Positions 38,636-51,200 of a stretch of DNA of 64,000 nt are shown in pieces (position 1 is the stretch's first letter; every line of letters starts with the position of its first letter). The notes beneath the pieces are model-generated. The model worked only from the letters and a program-made list of their open reading frames with translations, had not been told where the DNA came from and searched no databases. The stretch is taken from NCBI GenBank assembly GCA_008360975.2, contig CM039183.1, positions 76,957,850-77,021,849 on the forward strand, read 5' to 3'. Both the position numbers and the translations under genes were made by a program. This stretch comes from Lichenostomus cassidix. Its lineage: Eukaryota > Chordata > Aves > Passeriformes > Meliphagidae.

Positions 38636-41600
38636 GCAAGGCACAGCAAGTTCTGATTTGCATTTGTGCAATTTACTGTGGTTTGGTGGCCAGCTAATCT
38701 CCCCCAGTGCAAATAGCAGCTTTGCCTGTTTGCACTGGGGGACAAGACTGACAAAGCTCCGTCAGTGGCTGTCACCAGTGGTATAATATGGCAAAATCCC
38801 CAAACCAAACAAGACCTTAATTTCTCATTGAGTTTTGAGTTTCCTGAAATCTCAAGTTGAAAGAGGCTTCATCCCTTGCTCAAGGAGTAAAATCCTCTAG
38901 TGAGAAAAGGTAAATAAAGGTTCACAGTGCACAGGCTTTCTGCAAATAAACGCCTGAGAATCTCACCAGCAGATTCAGTGTGATGTAACTGCAATAGCAT
39001 CTCAGCCTCATCTGTGTTGCAGGACCTTGGGAAAAGCAAGTTCAGCTTCTTCTGATGAACCTGTGTCATCACAGGAATGTTTTCAGAGTACATTTTTCAT
39101 ATGTTAATAGTTTCCACATTATTAAACTGGATCTAATTATGCTTAGTTTGCTAGGAGCAGCAAATCATATTCACAATTGTGTTTTCATTAAAAAAATGAT
39201 TCTATACAAAGATTTCATTAGGATGTTAATTGCTACTGGAATTATATGCACATAAATAATAAACAAGAATACCTACACATTTTTAAAAAATAATTTCCAT
39301 ATAAACCAAGCCATTTACTTTAACTTCTTTTAGATTTTAAGTGGGAAGCAGTGTGCCTAATTTACCCAGTGACGAGAATTAGCAAAAGATTCTCTGTTAT
39401 GAAAACATAGCTTTATTTCCTTCTTTGCAGAGTGCGACTTGCTGGACCATTCTAAAAGAATAGGTGATGCCCTTCTAGCATCAATAAAATGAATGTGTTG
39501 ACCCTGTCTTTTAACCAAGCAAGAGGAATCTCTGAACCTTCAAAGAGCTCTGGATGGGGCAACCATGTCCCTTGCCAGAATCCCTCTGAATTTGCTGGTC
39601 TTTCCTGGCAGAGAATTCACTGTGAGATGGAAGTGAACTCCCTGGCCCATATATGACCACCAGGACAGCAAGGGCAGCAAGGACACCATTGTGGTCAAAA
39701 TCCTAACAGGATGTCCTTCCTCCACTGAGGTGTAAGCAACTCACACAGGTGAGCTCAGTCACATCACAGGAAAGCATCTGTTCTTTTGCCTACTGGACTC
39801 TAGATGTAATGACAAGATGGGGTTTATTTTTGGCCTCTAAATGAGAATTCGTTGCTCTTGCAGAGCATACTGGACACTGAGATCAAAGATGCCCTATGCA
39901 AGGGCTGTTGACATGCCTTGTTGGGCAATAGTCATCTTTGCTGAAACAAAAAGAAGAATGAAAAGGAAAACACAAAAGCTCTGGCAGTATCAACAAATTC
40001 TCCTTTCTGTGCCCACTCCCTAGCACCACAGGCTGACTAAGTGTGCAGGAATGGAGAGCTTTCACTTGGGAGAAAAGTGGAAAAGAACAAGCGGAATGTA
40101 AATGCAGTGTGAAAACACACTCAGAATCATAAGAAGTCTCTTCTTCAACAGGAGCCATAACAGAAGCCTGAAAGCCTGAGCAATACAAACTAGGAAATAG
40201 AGAAAGGAAATTAAATTTTTAAGACCCTGGATGTTTAGATAGTGTTATCTTCAAGACAACAAACAGCAAGGAGCCAGGAAATTCCAAATTAAATCCAACA
40301 CTCTCCTTATTTCCTTATTTTCTCTTGTTAAGGATAAAAAACACAACCAGGATCAAGTTAAGATTATATTTCCTGCCATGTGATTCTATTGGCATAATTT
40401 TTGTTGCTAGGTATACGCGGACTGGCCTACTCTGAAATTAAAAAAAAATATTAATTTCCTTGGCATGCGAAGAGAGGTAAGACAAGAATTTCAGAGCTGT
40501 AGTCCACAAGAAACCTAACAAGCCCAGCTGCTAGCCCAAAAGGTTTTTTGTTAATCCAAGGTGAATATCTCATGGATGGTGTTCATGGCTGATGCCAGAT
40601 TCTTTTATTATTAGATGACATTTATTGATTAATGTGAGCAGTTTGACAAGTGTTTACCCTGCCAGAATTTAAATCATGGAGCTCATTGGTGTTGCTGCAA
40701 CACAGCAACCATTTTCTGAAGTGCAGGAATTCCCATGAGTTGACTGGGAAAGGCAGGAGGAAAACCTCATGAATTCACCCCGCACTCCTCTGTACCCACC
40801 AGCTCACCAGGACTGTTAGCTACTTGAAGCTCTCAACATGCCCTGCTTGAGGGAGAGATCATCCAGGCTACAAGATGATGACCTGACTGGCATTAGGAAC
40901 TCCTGAGGGAAGGGGCTGACACCCATGATCCCAAAGAGTGGTGCAAGGAAACCTGTGCCATCCCCAGGCTCATCCTCAGCATGAGGTGAAGAGCACAAGG
41001 AAGGGGATCTGTGGCTGTGGCCTGCAAAGCTCAGCAGTAAGAGCAGCATATGGAGGACAACAGGGTGTGAGTTAGTGCCAGTGCAGCTTTATTTGCCAGG
41101 CAAAAGGGATTTGAAAGGCAACCAAGTAGCTTACAGACCCCCAGCTTGCCATACAGTGTTTGGCACAGGATTGGCACAGGCAGGAATGTGAGCAGTCATG
41201 GGCTGGCACTGATCCTACCCTACTCCTCTCTCGGCAGCCAGGGTCCTTCCAGCCACCAAAGCTCAGCATAACCTTCCAGTGCCTTCCTTGTTATCAGCAA
41301 ATAATTTGGACTCAGACCTTATTAAAAACAAGGTTTTGCCCACATGGGCTCTGGAGGCTCAGCAGCCTCTGGAGGCTCAGCAGCCTCAAGTTCAAGGGCT
41401 TTCCTCAGGTGCTTCCCCCTGCACTAATGCTGACTCTGAAACAAGCCCCTTCCTTTTCATTTTGAGTGAAGTCCATCACTGGCCTGAAGGCAAACAGCAG
41501 CCAGGAGGTGTTACAGATCCCACAGGAGTAGTAGAAGCTCCCTGGCTCCTGCTAGCTTGACCTGAGCCCTCCACCAGCACCCATGCTGCCAGCATCCAGA

Positions 41601-41880
41601 GGCACCAGGTCCCAAAGCACAGCCCAGAGGCTCAGCTGTTGTTTTCAAAGCAAAGACTTAGACTTTGATTATTATGTTGAGATTGTTGTTACGGAGGAGT
41701 TTTAGTCATCATGACCCCACTTTTCACTAATATCTATGAAAACTGACCCAAACTTCTGAGCTAATTCTGTGCTTTCAGAAACTATTTTCATGATCCTGGG
41801 ATCCTCTGAACTGAGACAAAGAGGTGGCATGACTTTATCCTTTTCCCTATGCCAATTTTAATTTTAAAAACTGCCCCTTT
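38636..41880. other. Gene-free stretch
   Basis: No gene or transposon recognised. It contains an 18-bp tandem duplication at 41349-41384. Confidence 0.5.
41349..41384. repeat. 18-bp tandem duplication
   Basis: Two exact copies of CTCTGGAGGCTCAGCAGC in direct contact. Confidence 0.95.
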
Positions 41881-42074
41881 TTACTCCTTTCCTTGTTCTG
41901 GAAAGGAACCAAGGGAGGGAGGGAGAGAGGGAAGAACAGAGGAGTTCAGGAAGGGATGAAATGGGAAAGGGGGGAAGAAAGAAAAAGAAAGGAGGGGAAA
42001 AGGAAAAGGGAGAGACAGAAAGAAACAAAGAAAGACAAAGAAAAGAAGAGAAAAAAAGAAAGAATGAGAGAAGG

Positions 42075-42271
42075 GGAAGGAAGGAAGGAAGGAAGGAAGG
42101 AAGGAAGGAAGGAAGGAAGGAAGGAAGGAAGGAAGGAAGGAAGGAAGGAAGGAAGGAAGGAAGGAAAGGAAGGAAGGAAGGAAGGAAGGAAGGAAGGAAG
42201 GACGGAAGGAAGGAAGGAAGGAAGGAAGGAAGGAAGGAAGGAAGGAAGGAAGGAAGGAAGGAAGGAAGGAA
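42075..42271. repeat. (GGAA)n microsatellite in a long purine tract
   Basis: Nearly 50 GGAA units with two small interruptions: an extra A near 42166 and one C at 42203. From about 42067 to 42271 the plus strand is all purine except for that C. A looser GA-rich zone reaches back to about 41905. Open frames here (repeating KEGR on plus, LPSF on minus) are artefacts of the repeat. Confidence 0.98.
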
Positions 42272-43935
42272 ATATACTTTGTGGGGCATTACACTTGTAT
42301 TTAAAAGTTACATTTGAAAGGAAGGATTCTGTACTGTCTTCTGATCCTTCAGTTTTACTTCCTACTTAATATTTTTTCATTCACCTTGGAAAACTCTAGC
42401 AACACAGTTTGCATTTCAAGCAACACTGTGAATCAGTATCTGCCAGAGACAGATAGATACGGTTCTTTCTCTGCTAAGGTCTGGCATGTCACTTCTTGAT
42501 GAACCAATTTTGCCAAAGACAAGCTGAAATTTTAAGACATCACTGAAGGGTATGGTAAGACCTTTCCAGGAATTGCAAAGTGGTTTTATCACAAGGATTT
42601 AAGGTTATAAATAAACCCTCCAAAGTTGGTGGCATAGTGCTGCCTCAACACGGCCCTGCTGTGACATGCTTTATGAAAACCAGGATCAAGCAGACCTATG
42701 AAAATGAGACACTAAATGTGTAATTTAAACTTTTTTTAAACTTTAGGTGTCTCTGAGCTTTCTTTTTCCACTCTGTCCCCTCTCCATTTAAAAATACTTG
42801 CACAAAAACAGAAAGAAAAACAAAGACTTGGGGGACCACAGTCATGCACAATTATTCATTTTATGTGTCCTGAAGGGAGAAAAAGAGAGAGAGAGAGAGA
42901 GATGGAGCTGAAACTTTGCAGAAAAAGTTGGGGTTTTCTTTATTTAAAAAATTGAATATAAATTTCAGACTCTTTAGAACAAAATACAGTATGAAGAATC
43001 TGTAGTAGCCCCAGGCAGAGGAAAACTCCCCCAGATGCATGCATTGTGAGATATTTCCAATGAGTTAGGAGGCAAGGGAGTAAGAGAGATCTCCAGCAGT
43101 GAGAAGAGGTGATGACAAAGCACCCAAAAGAACTTTTGCATACAATTTAATGGACTGTGTTCTATAAATTAACCTCCTGTTCTGCTCAGTTGTGCAGTGA
43201 CCAAAGACCCAGATTCATTTTCTCAGCTGAAGGAAAGAAAGACATATGTCTTTCAGGAAAGCACCTCAGCTACCAGCCTAGGGATTAACATAAAGGATTC
43301 CTCCCTGTATCCCACACTCCACCCTCTCTACCCTCTATGAATGTGTAGAAACATGAGAGATTCCTAGGGTATGGCATGAAGGGAATCAGGGACATTCCCT
43401 CACTGCTAAAGGGCTATGAAGGATGAAACAGCAGTCTGTGCTCTTCTTTTATCATGCAGAAGTTTAATGTAAAATGCAGACATAGGTATCCCCCTGCCAA
43501 TGGAGCAGGATTTGGAGCTGTGTTCTTACTAGCACCTTTGTACATCAGGTCAACAAATCTTCAGTTCTTCTCTGAATAGTGACAGTGCTCCTAGTGAAGA
43601 TGAAATGGGTGGAAGGCATGAAGAGGGATGAAGCAGTGAATGAAGGTGGGAGAAGCATATGTGAGAGACTTAGGGACACATAGGAACAACCCTTACCCCT
43701 GTGTGATTTACCAGAGTCAAATGAGAAGTTGGTTCAGGAACAAGAAATGTAGTTTGTATCTACTGAATGATGAACTGGGTTCAATAAAGATGTGACTCCG
43801 CAAAGGATTTAGGATGAAGGCATAGCAAGCCGGTGAACACAGACATCAGTGTCATAGGGCATACATGGTTCTTGGTTGAACGGGTAATGCAGAAAAATTA
43901 GATGTCAAAAAGTCAGAAAAAATACCCAAACATGA
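42272..43935. other. Gene-free stretch
   Basis: No gene recognised. It includes a short (GA)n at 42884-42902. Confidence 0.5.
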
Positions 43936-43939
43936 CACA

Positions 43940-44215
43940 AAAGGTTTTGAGAGGACCTTTAAGAAGCTTAGTCATAAAAGAGGACCAAAAATGATTGATT
44001 GGAATGTTGGTGAAGAAAAAATTTTCCATAAAGAAAAAATATGAAGCACTAAAAAACTGCTCACTATAGCAGAAACAGAAACCAGTGCCTGAAAGAGGAA
44101 GGCAGGTGTATTAATATTTTGAACAATGAGAATTTCTTGTACAGAAGGTAATAAACCTATGGAACAAATCTCCAAGGCAAGTTTTGAACTTCCAATCTTT
44201 CATGACCCCAGAGCA
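43940..44215 (+). mobile_element. Probable ancient CR1 LINE remnant
   Basis: Weak but ordered resemblance to the old CR1 consensus: CCTTTAAGAAGCTTAGTCAT with AAAAGAGGACC, then CTATAGCAGAAACAG, and then AAGGTAATAAACCTATGGAA at about 44144-44163, the counterpart of GGTAATTAACCATTGGAACAA. It is heavily decayed with no open frame. An alignment to CR1/L3 consensus would confirm or reject it. Confidence 0.45.
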
Positions 44216-47200
44216 ATGACCCTGCTTTTCTGGCAGGTATTGTTAAGTACAGACTTCAGCTGAGTTACCAGCCTCAGCACAACAGCAATAGACAGACAGG
44301 GAAGAGTGTCTTAACAGACACAAAATTGGACCAGACAATCTTTTGGGTTCTTTTGGACGTGTGCTCTGTGAACATACAAAATTAAGGTCTTCAAAGCTTT
44401 CTTAGAAAATTACAAATGCCTTCCCCTCAGATTAACAAGTGCAGCACATGGGCAGCTTGGATAAAATCAGTGCTTTAACAATGAAAACAAGAAATTCAAT
44501 TATTCATTACTTGCCCCTATGCTATTCAAAGGATATTGGCATTTTGACTTCCACTGGCTGAGAACCTGCTGTGAATACCACTTGGACCACGAAGACTGAT
44601 AACATTTTGCAAGAGCTACATCATTCACCTGGTGAACTTTTTATGAGACAAGAAATTTTCTTTTATCCATTTATCTACAAAGATAAACGTCTGAAGGCTT
44701 TCAAACTGAAAAACATGTAAAAAAACCTGTCTTTCCAGGACCTTTTACAATGAAGTACATACACATACTAATCTGCCAGTTTGTAAGGTTTGTCTCTCAG
44801 CATGCTGCCTTATTAAATTCCTCAGTGGCCTCTCTTTCTCGTTTTTCAGTTCTTTGGATGAAGTCCTAGCCCCACCTCAGCTTACGGCGAAACTTAATGC
44901 AGGAAAAGGGGGGAAGACTTTCAGTCTCCCTTTTGCCTTAAAAATGTCTTCCTGCTAATCTTTTTTGATTTCCCACATTTGTCTAACCAGTGCTGTTTAT
45001 CCTGACAGCTTTGGCTGATCCTCTACTCCTTTCTGTGTGAGTGAGGTGAGGGAGCAATCCTGTACCCTACTCTGTCTTCAAGTGCACACTAGAGAAAGTG
45101 GCTGGGCCAGTGCTAAACAGCCCACATACACACATTTCTTAACACTCAAACTTGCAATTCCTTCAAGTTTTCTGTGATCTTAAACTCCATACCAACAATT
45201 CAGGTGTTCTTCCAGGTGGGACCACACTCATAATAACAAAATCCATACTCAAGCTTGGGACATTCAGCTGCAGAATGGGGCTCTGGATACTTGTGCTAAA
45301 GCAGTGAGATGTTCACCCTTCAAGCTAAGCTAAATGCAGGAGCCAATAGACACAGTTTGTTAATATTTTTTATAGATGCTTGCTAGCAACAGAGAAGAAG
45401 CCAGAAAAATTTGTTCCTAATCCAGGTTCCTGATAGAAGACTATTCAGGTGGACACAGGCACCTCCAAACAAATTCCCTGTTCTGACCTCTTCTTTCTTG
45501 TCCCTTCAGAAACTGTCCTTGCTGTAGTCTTACCTCTCTCTGGTTCATTCTTTCAGTCTATTCTTGCCAGTGACTTCCAGCCTCCATTCTTCAGTGTTCT
45601 CACCCTAGTTTCTGTTTCTTTATCCATTTAGTTCTACGCTCTCCCTCCAGCTTTGTTCTTCCTCCCTCCAGTCCCTCGACTCTCCTGTCCCAGCATCCAA
45701 GGTTATTTACTCATTTTCAGTATCTTCATCCTGCCTTTATTCTCTTCATCTGCATGTTCAGCATGTTTGGCTCCCTGCTTAAACTCTCTCTCTCTCTCTG
45801 CATCCCAGGATATCACAATCCCAGCCTCTTGCCCCATGTGACTCACAACTCCTGTCTGGCTTTCTATCCAGCCAGTTCTACCCCTTAGAGAAGATCCTGC
45901 TCACAGGCATCTCTTTTCACAGTATCTGCTCCTCTTCCCCCTCCAAGAGGGGTTTCTAAGCATAATCTCTTTGTCTCACTAAGCTCAGGACGCTGCTTAA
46001 TTTCTTTTTTCTTCTCAGCCTTCCTTCCATAACTACTTCTTCAGTACTCCCAGTTTCTGCTCCCTTCCCAGTGTCCCCCATCCCACCCTACTCTCACCAG
46101 CCCCCCCTCAAAATATTTACCCAGTCTGTTTAAATCTTCTTGATCTTTCCTATTTCTCTTCTATCATCTCCAAGTCACAGCATCATTCCTTTCCCATTCA
46201 ACCTTAGTATTACCAACATGAAGGTAGAGCTGTGTTAATGGGAGAGTAGGCTGGGAAGGGAAGGAAACTGGGCTGGAAACAGAAACTAGGAATGCAAGAG
46301 ATGGGATTAGCAGCTGGTTTTTCCACTGAATGGGTCCTCAGAAAGAAAATAAAATATTTGACCGCTTTTTCTGTATACTCAGACAGAAAGATTGTATCTT
46401 GAAGACCACATATTCATTATGGAAAATTTATGCTTTAAATGCTAAAATTTGGCAGTTAAAGACAGCAAAAATTTAGATAATTTCAATTATCCAGGGATTT
46501 TAATTAAGAATTTGCCATTATTCTTACAAGGTGTAATTCAACATAATTTTATCCTAAAATAATCAGTTTCATCTACATGGAAACTTCATATTATTATTTA
46601 ATTCTAATGTTGTGACAACATGTGAAACCTTCAATAAGGATCAGTACAAACTGCCAGAAGATTTTGTGGGAACATATACTACAAAGCCATCTCTTTGGGA
46701 AAGGGCTTGGAATCCCAAATGAAGATTTAATTGGCTCAAGTCTTCCCATTTCACCCAGCAACTTTCTGCCTATAAGAGCATGAGGATAGAGTGCAAAAGA
46801 CAATAAGGTTAATTAATTTTAAATAGCCATTTATCCATGCTGGATTTGGGGTTTAATTGCTTCAGACATGCAAGCTTTTTCTCTATCTGACATATCATAG
46901 TCCACAAACACAAAATTTCCTGCAGAAGTAGCAGTGTTCTGAAAATGCACCATAATGAATTTTCCAGTCAAAGCGCTATGACCCAGTTCTAAGTCAAAGG
47001 TTTTTCTATACAGCCAAGAAAAAAACTCAGTAAATTATAAGTGACCAACATTGGCCTATTATAACAAGATTCTTATCATGAAGTAGGAACTGAATGCTCA
47101 GCTCCTGAAAAAGCTGTCTCCATACTTTACAGAAAAACACTTGGAAGATGCAGAGCTTATTTCTTAAACCCATACAAAATGCTGTAATTTGACTTAACAG

Positions 47201-47934
47201 TTAGCTGTACCTTTCTGATTCATATAATCATAAATCAAATTCTTTTCCTATCTTCTCCCTATAATAGCTGCACAATGCTGAAATTTTGCCACTAGTCATG
47301 GAGCACTGAATCAGGTTTTCAACTAGCAATTCTTTATTTTACTTTACAGAACATCAGGTTAAAAAATTACCATATTTTTCTAGAAATCTCTCTGCTCTAT
47401 GCATAACAGCAAAGAAACAACATAAGTACTGATTATTTTGTAAAGTGTGTTTGACTAAACAAAGTTACCAAAAAATAATAAAATCTGTGAAATTCACCAT
47501 AGAAGTTTCATTTCCAAAAAGAGCCAGTAAAGCTGTCAAAGAAAAAAAAAAGTGCTATAATATATACTATTAGACCATACATAAATCGAACTGCACATAC
47601 ATCAAGACTTAAATAACTATATAAATGCATCCTAAATCTCCTGAGACAGGTGATAGGTCATATATAGACAAGATATGCATCCAAAATTATTTTTCTTTAA
47701 TAGGAATAAGAAAGGGAAGATGAAAGGACAGTGGGTAAATGGTAAAAATACTGTTAAATTACAAAAAAACCCACAAGATTATGCTGCGATATTAGCCAAT
47801 GCAAACTAAATGAACCAAGGGATGACACAGTGTTTTGCCCCTGATTTGGGAAATCACTTAAACATGTGTATGTGGACATTATAGTTCAGGAAAGAATTAT
47901 AAGTGCAAGCTTAAATTTAATCATGATGAAATTT
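44216..47934. other. Gene-free stretch downstream of SPACA1
   Basis: No gene recognised. About 45450-46150 is strongly pyrimidine-rich on the plus strand and includes (CT)8 at 45784-45799. The 3'UTR and poly(A) site of SPACA1 should begin below 47935 on the minus strand, but I could not choose between candidate hexamers. Confidence 0.5.
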
Positions 47935-48236
47935 TCACCTTCGGTCTGCTCCCTGTATCCTGGGTCCAGCATCTGGAGTAGTGGGAGGAGATACTGGACA
48001 TCCTCTGTACAGTAAAAACAGGTGAAAAGGTCTCCTGGCAGATGATCTGAGCTTGATGTCCCTCCCAGGTGTGGTGTAGGTGGGTGTCTGAATGAGGGTA
48101 AATGGATTTGCCCTATGTGCTCCCAAAGCACTGGGATTTCTGTACAGATCACACTTTACAGAGGATACTGGGGAGTTTTTGGTCTGCATTGCCAAAAACT
48201 CTTTTAGGCTCCTGAGATCACGAACATATGCATACC
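47935..48236 (-). CDS. SPACA1: Putative SPACA1 last coding exon
   Basis: The acceptor TTTTGTTCTTTACAG is excellent. With the base carried from the previous exon the frame runs GYAYVRDLRSLKEFLAMQT, KNSPVSSVKCDLYRNPSAL and on to IQGADRR and a stop at 47935-47937. LKEF, then NSPVS, SVK and PSAL, recalls mammalian VKAF, STPEVQ, SVRY and STSL in order. The last 50 or so residues have no counterpart I know and may be a lineage-specific extension, or the exon may end earlier. Confidence 0.5.
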
Positions 48237-51200
48237 CTGTAAAGAACAAAACCTCCTTGATCTACTTGAAGGTCCCCACACTCGCTGTTATGAATTAGTT
48301 CACCTGGTTTTGAATTTCATTTTTTTAATTACTCTGCTAAAATATCTGTTACTTTTTGCCAGATTTGCCAGCAGACCATGGAAATTTAAAATCCTCAAAA
48401 TGTCAACCCAAATAAGACTGGAGTTTCTTTGCAAATGTTATTAAAATACAGAATGGTTGTATAATACTATATATTTGCTTCATTATGGAAAAAAATATTC
48501 TACTTCCCTCTCTTTCTCCCTCAGTTATGCTGGACTCTAATTACAACACAAAAAGAGGAGTTCAAAAGTCAATTGCAGAACTGATGGTAGAGCTTCATAT
48601 TCATGACACATTCAGTGGAAGTATTTTCCCAAATAGTAAGAACTGATTTTGATATATTTTTAAGACCAATATTCAAAATTTAGTCCCAGACTCACCACAA
48701 TACACTTTCTCTGATTGAATGGGAACAAAAATTCACCTTGAATGTGTAAGATATTTTTCCAAACTGCAGAATTGCAATTCTCTGCTTTTTCCTTTTGTAC
48801 GTGTCTTCTTCTAAATATCACAAGACTTTTAAGTTTGTCCAGCAAATGATATAAAATTATATAGCTAAAAATAGTTCTACCAAAAATATAATTTCCTTTT
48901 TTTAAAAAAGTTATTTTTATAGAATTAAGTGCACATCATTTTTGAATATGATGTTTTATTTGTGGAAATGTAGATGATCTTTTCGCTAAACAGCAAACAA
49001 AATGATGTATCTCTGAAAAATATGATAATGCTTTTTAAGGATGTGCAGATGGTGTAGTTAGAACATCTGCAGCAGCAGAGGATCTGAAGAGAAGGGGAAT
49101 TTTTTGAGAGGATGAGTTACTACCTCCCATCTATGTTTTTGCAATTTTGTTGCAATGTTCTTTACTGAGAGGCATTCTCTACCCTGGAGGGCTCAGTATT
49201 TGGCCTCTTTTCAGATCTTCTACTGGACTCAAGAAAATCTTAATCATAAAATCTACTAAGCAATTTAATCAGTCCATAGTGCATTTTCCAACATGTCACC
49301 AGCTCAGCTTTTTTAAATTTGCATCAAACAATGTTTATTTACACAAAGCACCTTCGTAAACAAAAAGTCATGTAATGGAGGAGGGCTAGAGAAGGTCAGA
49401 AAGATGGTCAGAGGTGTGGGAAGGTTTCAGGATGAACAATCACTATGTAGTCTTGCGTTTTTCAGTCCAGAAAGAAAATAACCAGGGAACAGGCCAGTGG
49501 TTCCTTTAGGGAGACAGTAGTGTGGATTGACATGTCACTGCCTTTTCAAGAAGGGAGGTGTGACAAATGAAGCAAACAGGAAGTTGGTTCAACTGGGACA
49601 AAAGACGTGGTTGGGCTGTGGATCTCCATGCCATGAGATGTTTTCTGTGACTGAAGCTTACACAGGTTCAAAGGTGCACGGAACAAAGCCATGGAAGAGA
49701 AATCCATTCAAGACTGCTGCTGCTTAGAAACTGCATCTGGTTTAGAAAACCTGCAAATGCCTACAAGCTCGAGAATACATGTGGAAAACATACAACCTTG
49801 TCTTGTTTTTGTACTCCTTGTAGGCGGCCTGGCTTTGTCCACTGATTGTTATTACAGAATCAAGTGAATTCTTGGTCTGCCCCTATGGGTTTATTCTTCT
49901 GTTCTCATACTTTAGTCTTCTTGATGGCAGAAATGGTTATGTGTGCAAACATGCAGGCAACAAATTAATGAAACTTATGAAGCAACTTCTAATGATCTTC
50001 CCTACCATTACACATCTTTTCATGTGTCAAGAGGAAAATGAATTATAGTGATAACATAATAGGTGCTGTGCCTGAAGACCATTGAAGAGATAAGGAGCAC
50101 TTATAGTTTCTGCCTAGACTGTAGACTTAGCTTCATCTATCCTATATTAACATTTTCACAAAATTAGGAGAAGTTAAATATATAATTTTCAACATCCTCA
50201 CTAAAATCTGGCTTTGGTTCTCCAGTTCAGAGGTGCTCAGATTTTTAAACTACCTCGGGAATGATGTCCACTTTAAAATACAAGTATTTTTGCCCATTTC
50301 ACTGAAAGTCCAGTAGTCCAAGATAGTGAAGGTACTGTAAAAATTACTTCTTAAAATCAGTATTTATAACATTTTTAAATCTTCATTATATCACATTTCT
50401 ATGTAATTTTTCTTTGTTTTTCTAATTCTGTTCATTTTGCAGGTTTTAGAAAGACTTATGTACTTCATGTTCTGTGAGTGAGAGCTTTGTCACTTCTTGT
50501 ATTATGGCTAATGCAAATGGTGAGAACACTGTAGCTTCAGGTGGAGATTCTATCACCTTCAAATTTTTCCTCCTGAGAAGGAGGTTATTTTTTCCATGTT
50601 ACACAGTGATCTTTTGTTGGACAGCTTCTTGACTGTCTTGCTCAGATTTTGACTTTCAAATTGATTTAAACAGCTCTGAAATGGAAAAAAAGTTTAACAA
50701 AACCTTATTTTAAGTGGGTTTAGATAAATTGCTCTGAGTCATTCTCTTCCCATCCACCATCACTGTAACAGCTTTGCAAAGTATTTCTTCCCAATCCCTA
50801 AAAGTTTCTTCCTGTTTTCTTTGGTGGCAAGACAAATATTAAAGTACAGAGAAAGTTAAGTAGTTCACTCTAGGTCATGTTTGCCAACAGTAATACTATA
50901 TTTTGATCAAATAAGATGTAAATCACATTGTATGTTCTCCAGCTACCAGTGAAGAATCATCAAGATCGCAGCCAAGATCACACCAACAGTCACAATTATC
51001 CCAATTACCAGGCAAAAGACCAGAATTAAATTTGTCCTGGTTCTCCTTGATAACCCTAATTCTATTCTCCTTGCTTTTTTTTGGTTTGTGTTTCAAAACA
51101 GAAGGAGTATACAAACATTGCTATGTTCAAATTTTCAAATGAATTCAACATTTAATCTGATGAACAGGACTGAAAAGGAGTAGGGCTTGATTATTTACTA

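Noticed and set aside
41864..42369. Frames encoding repeating KEGR and LPSF peptides
   Set aside because: Direct translation of the GGAA microsatellite; all phases are open because the repeat lacks stops.
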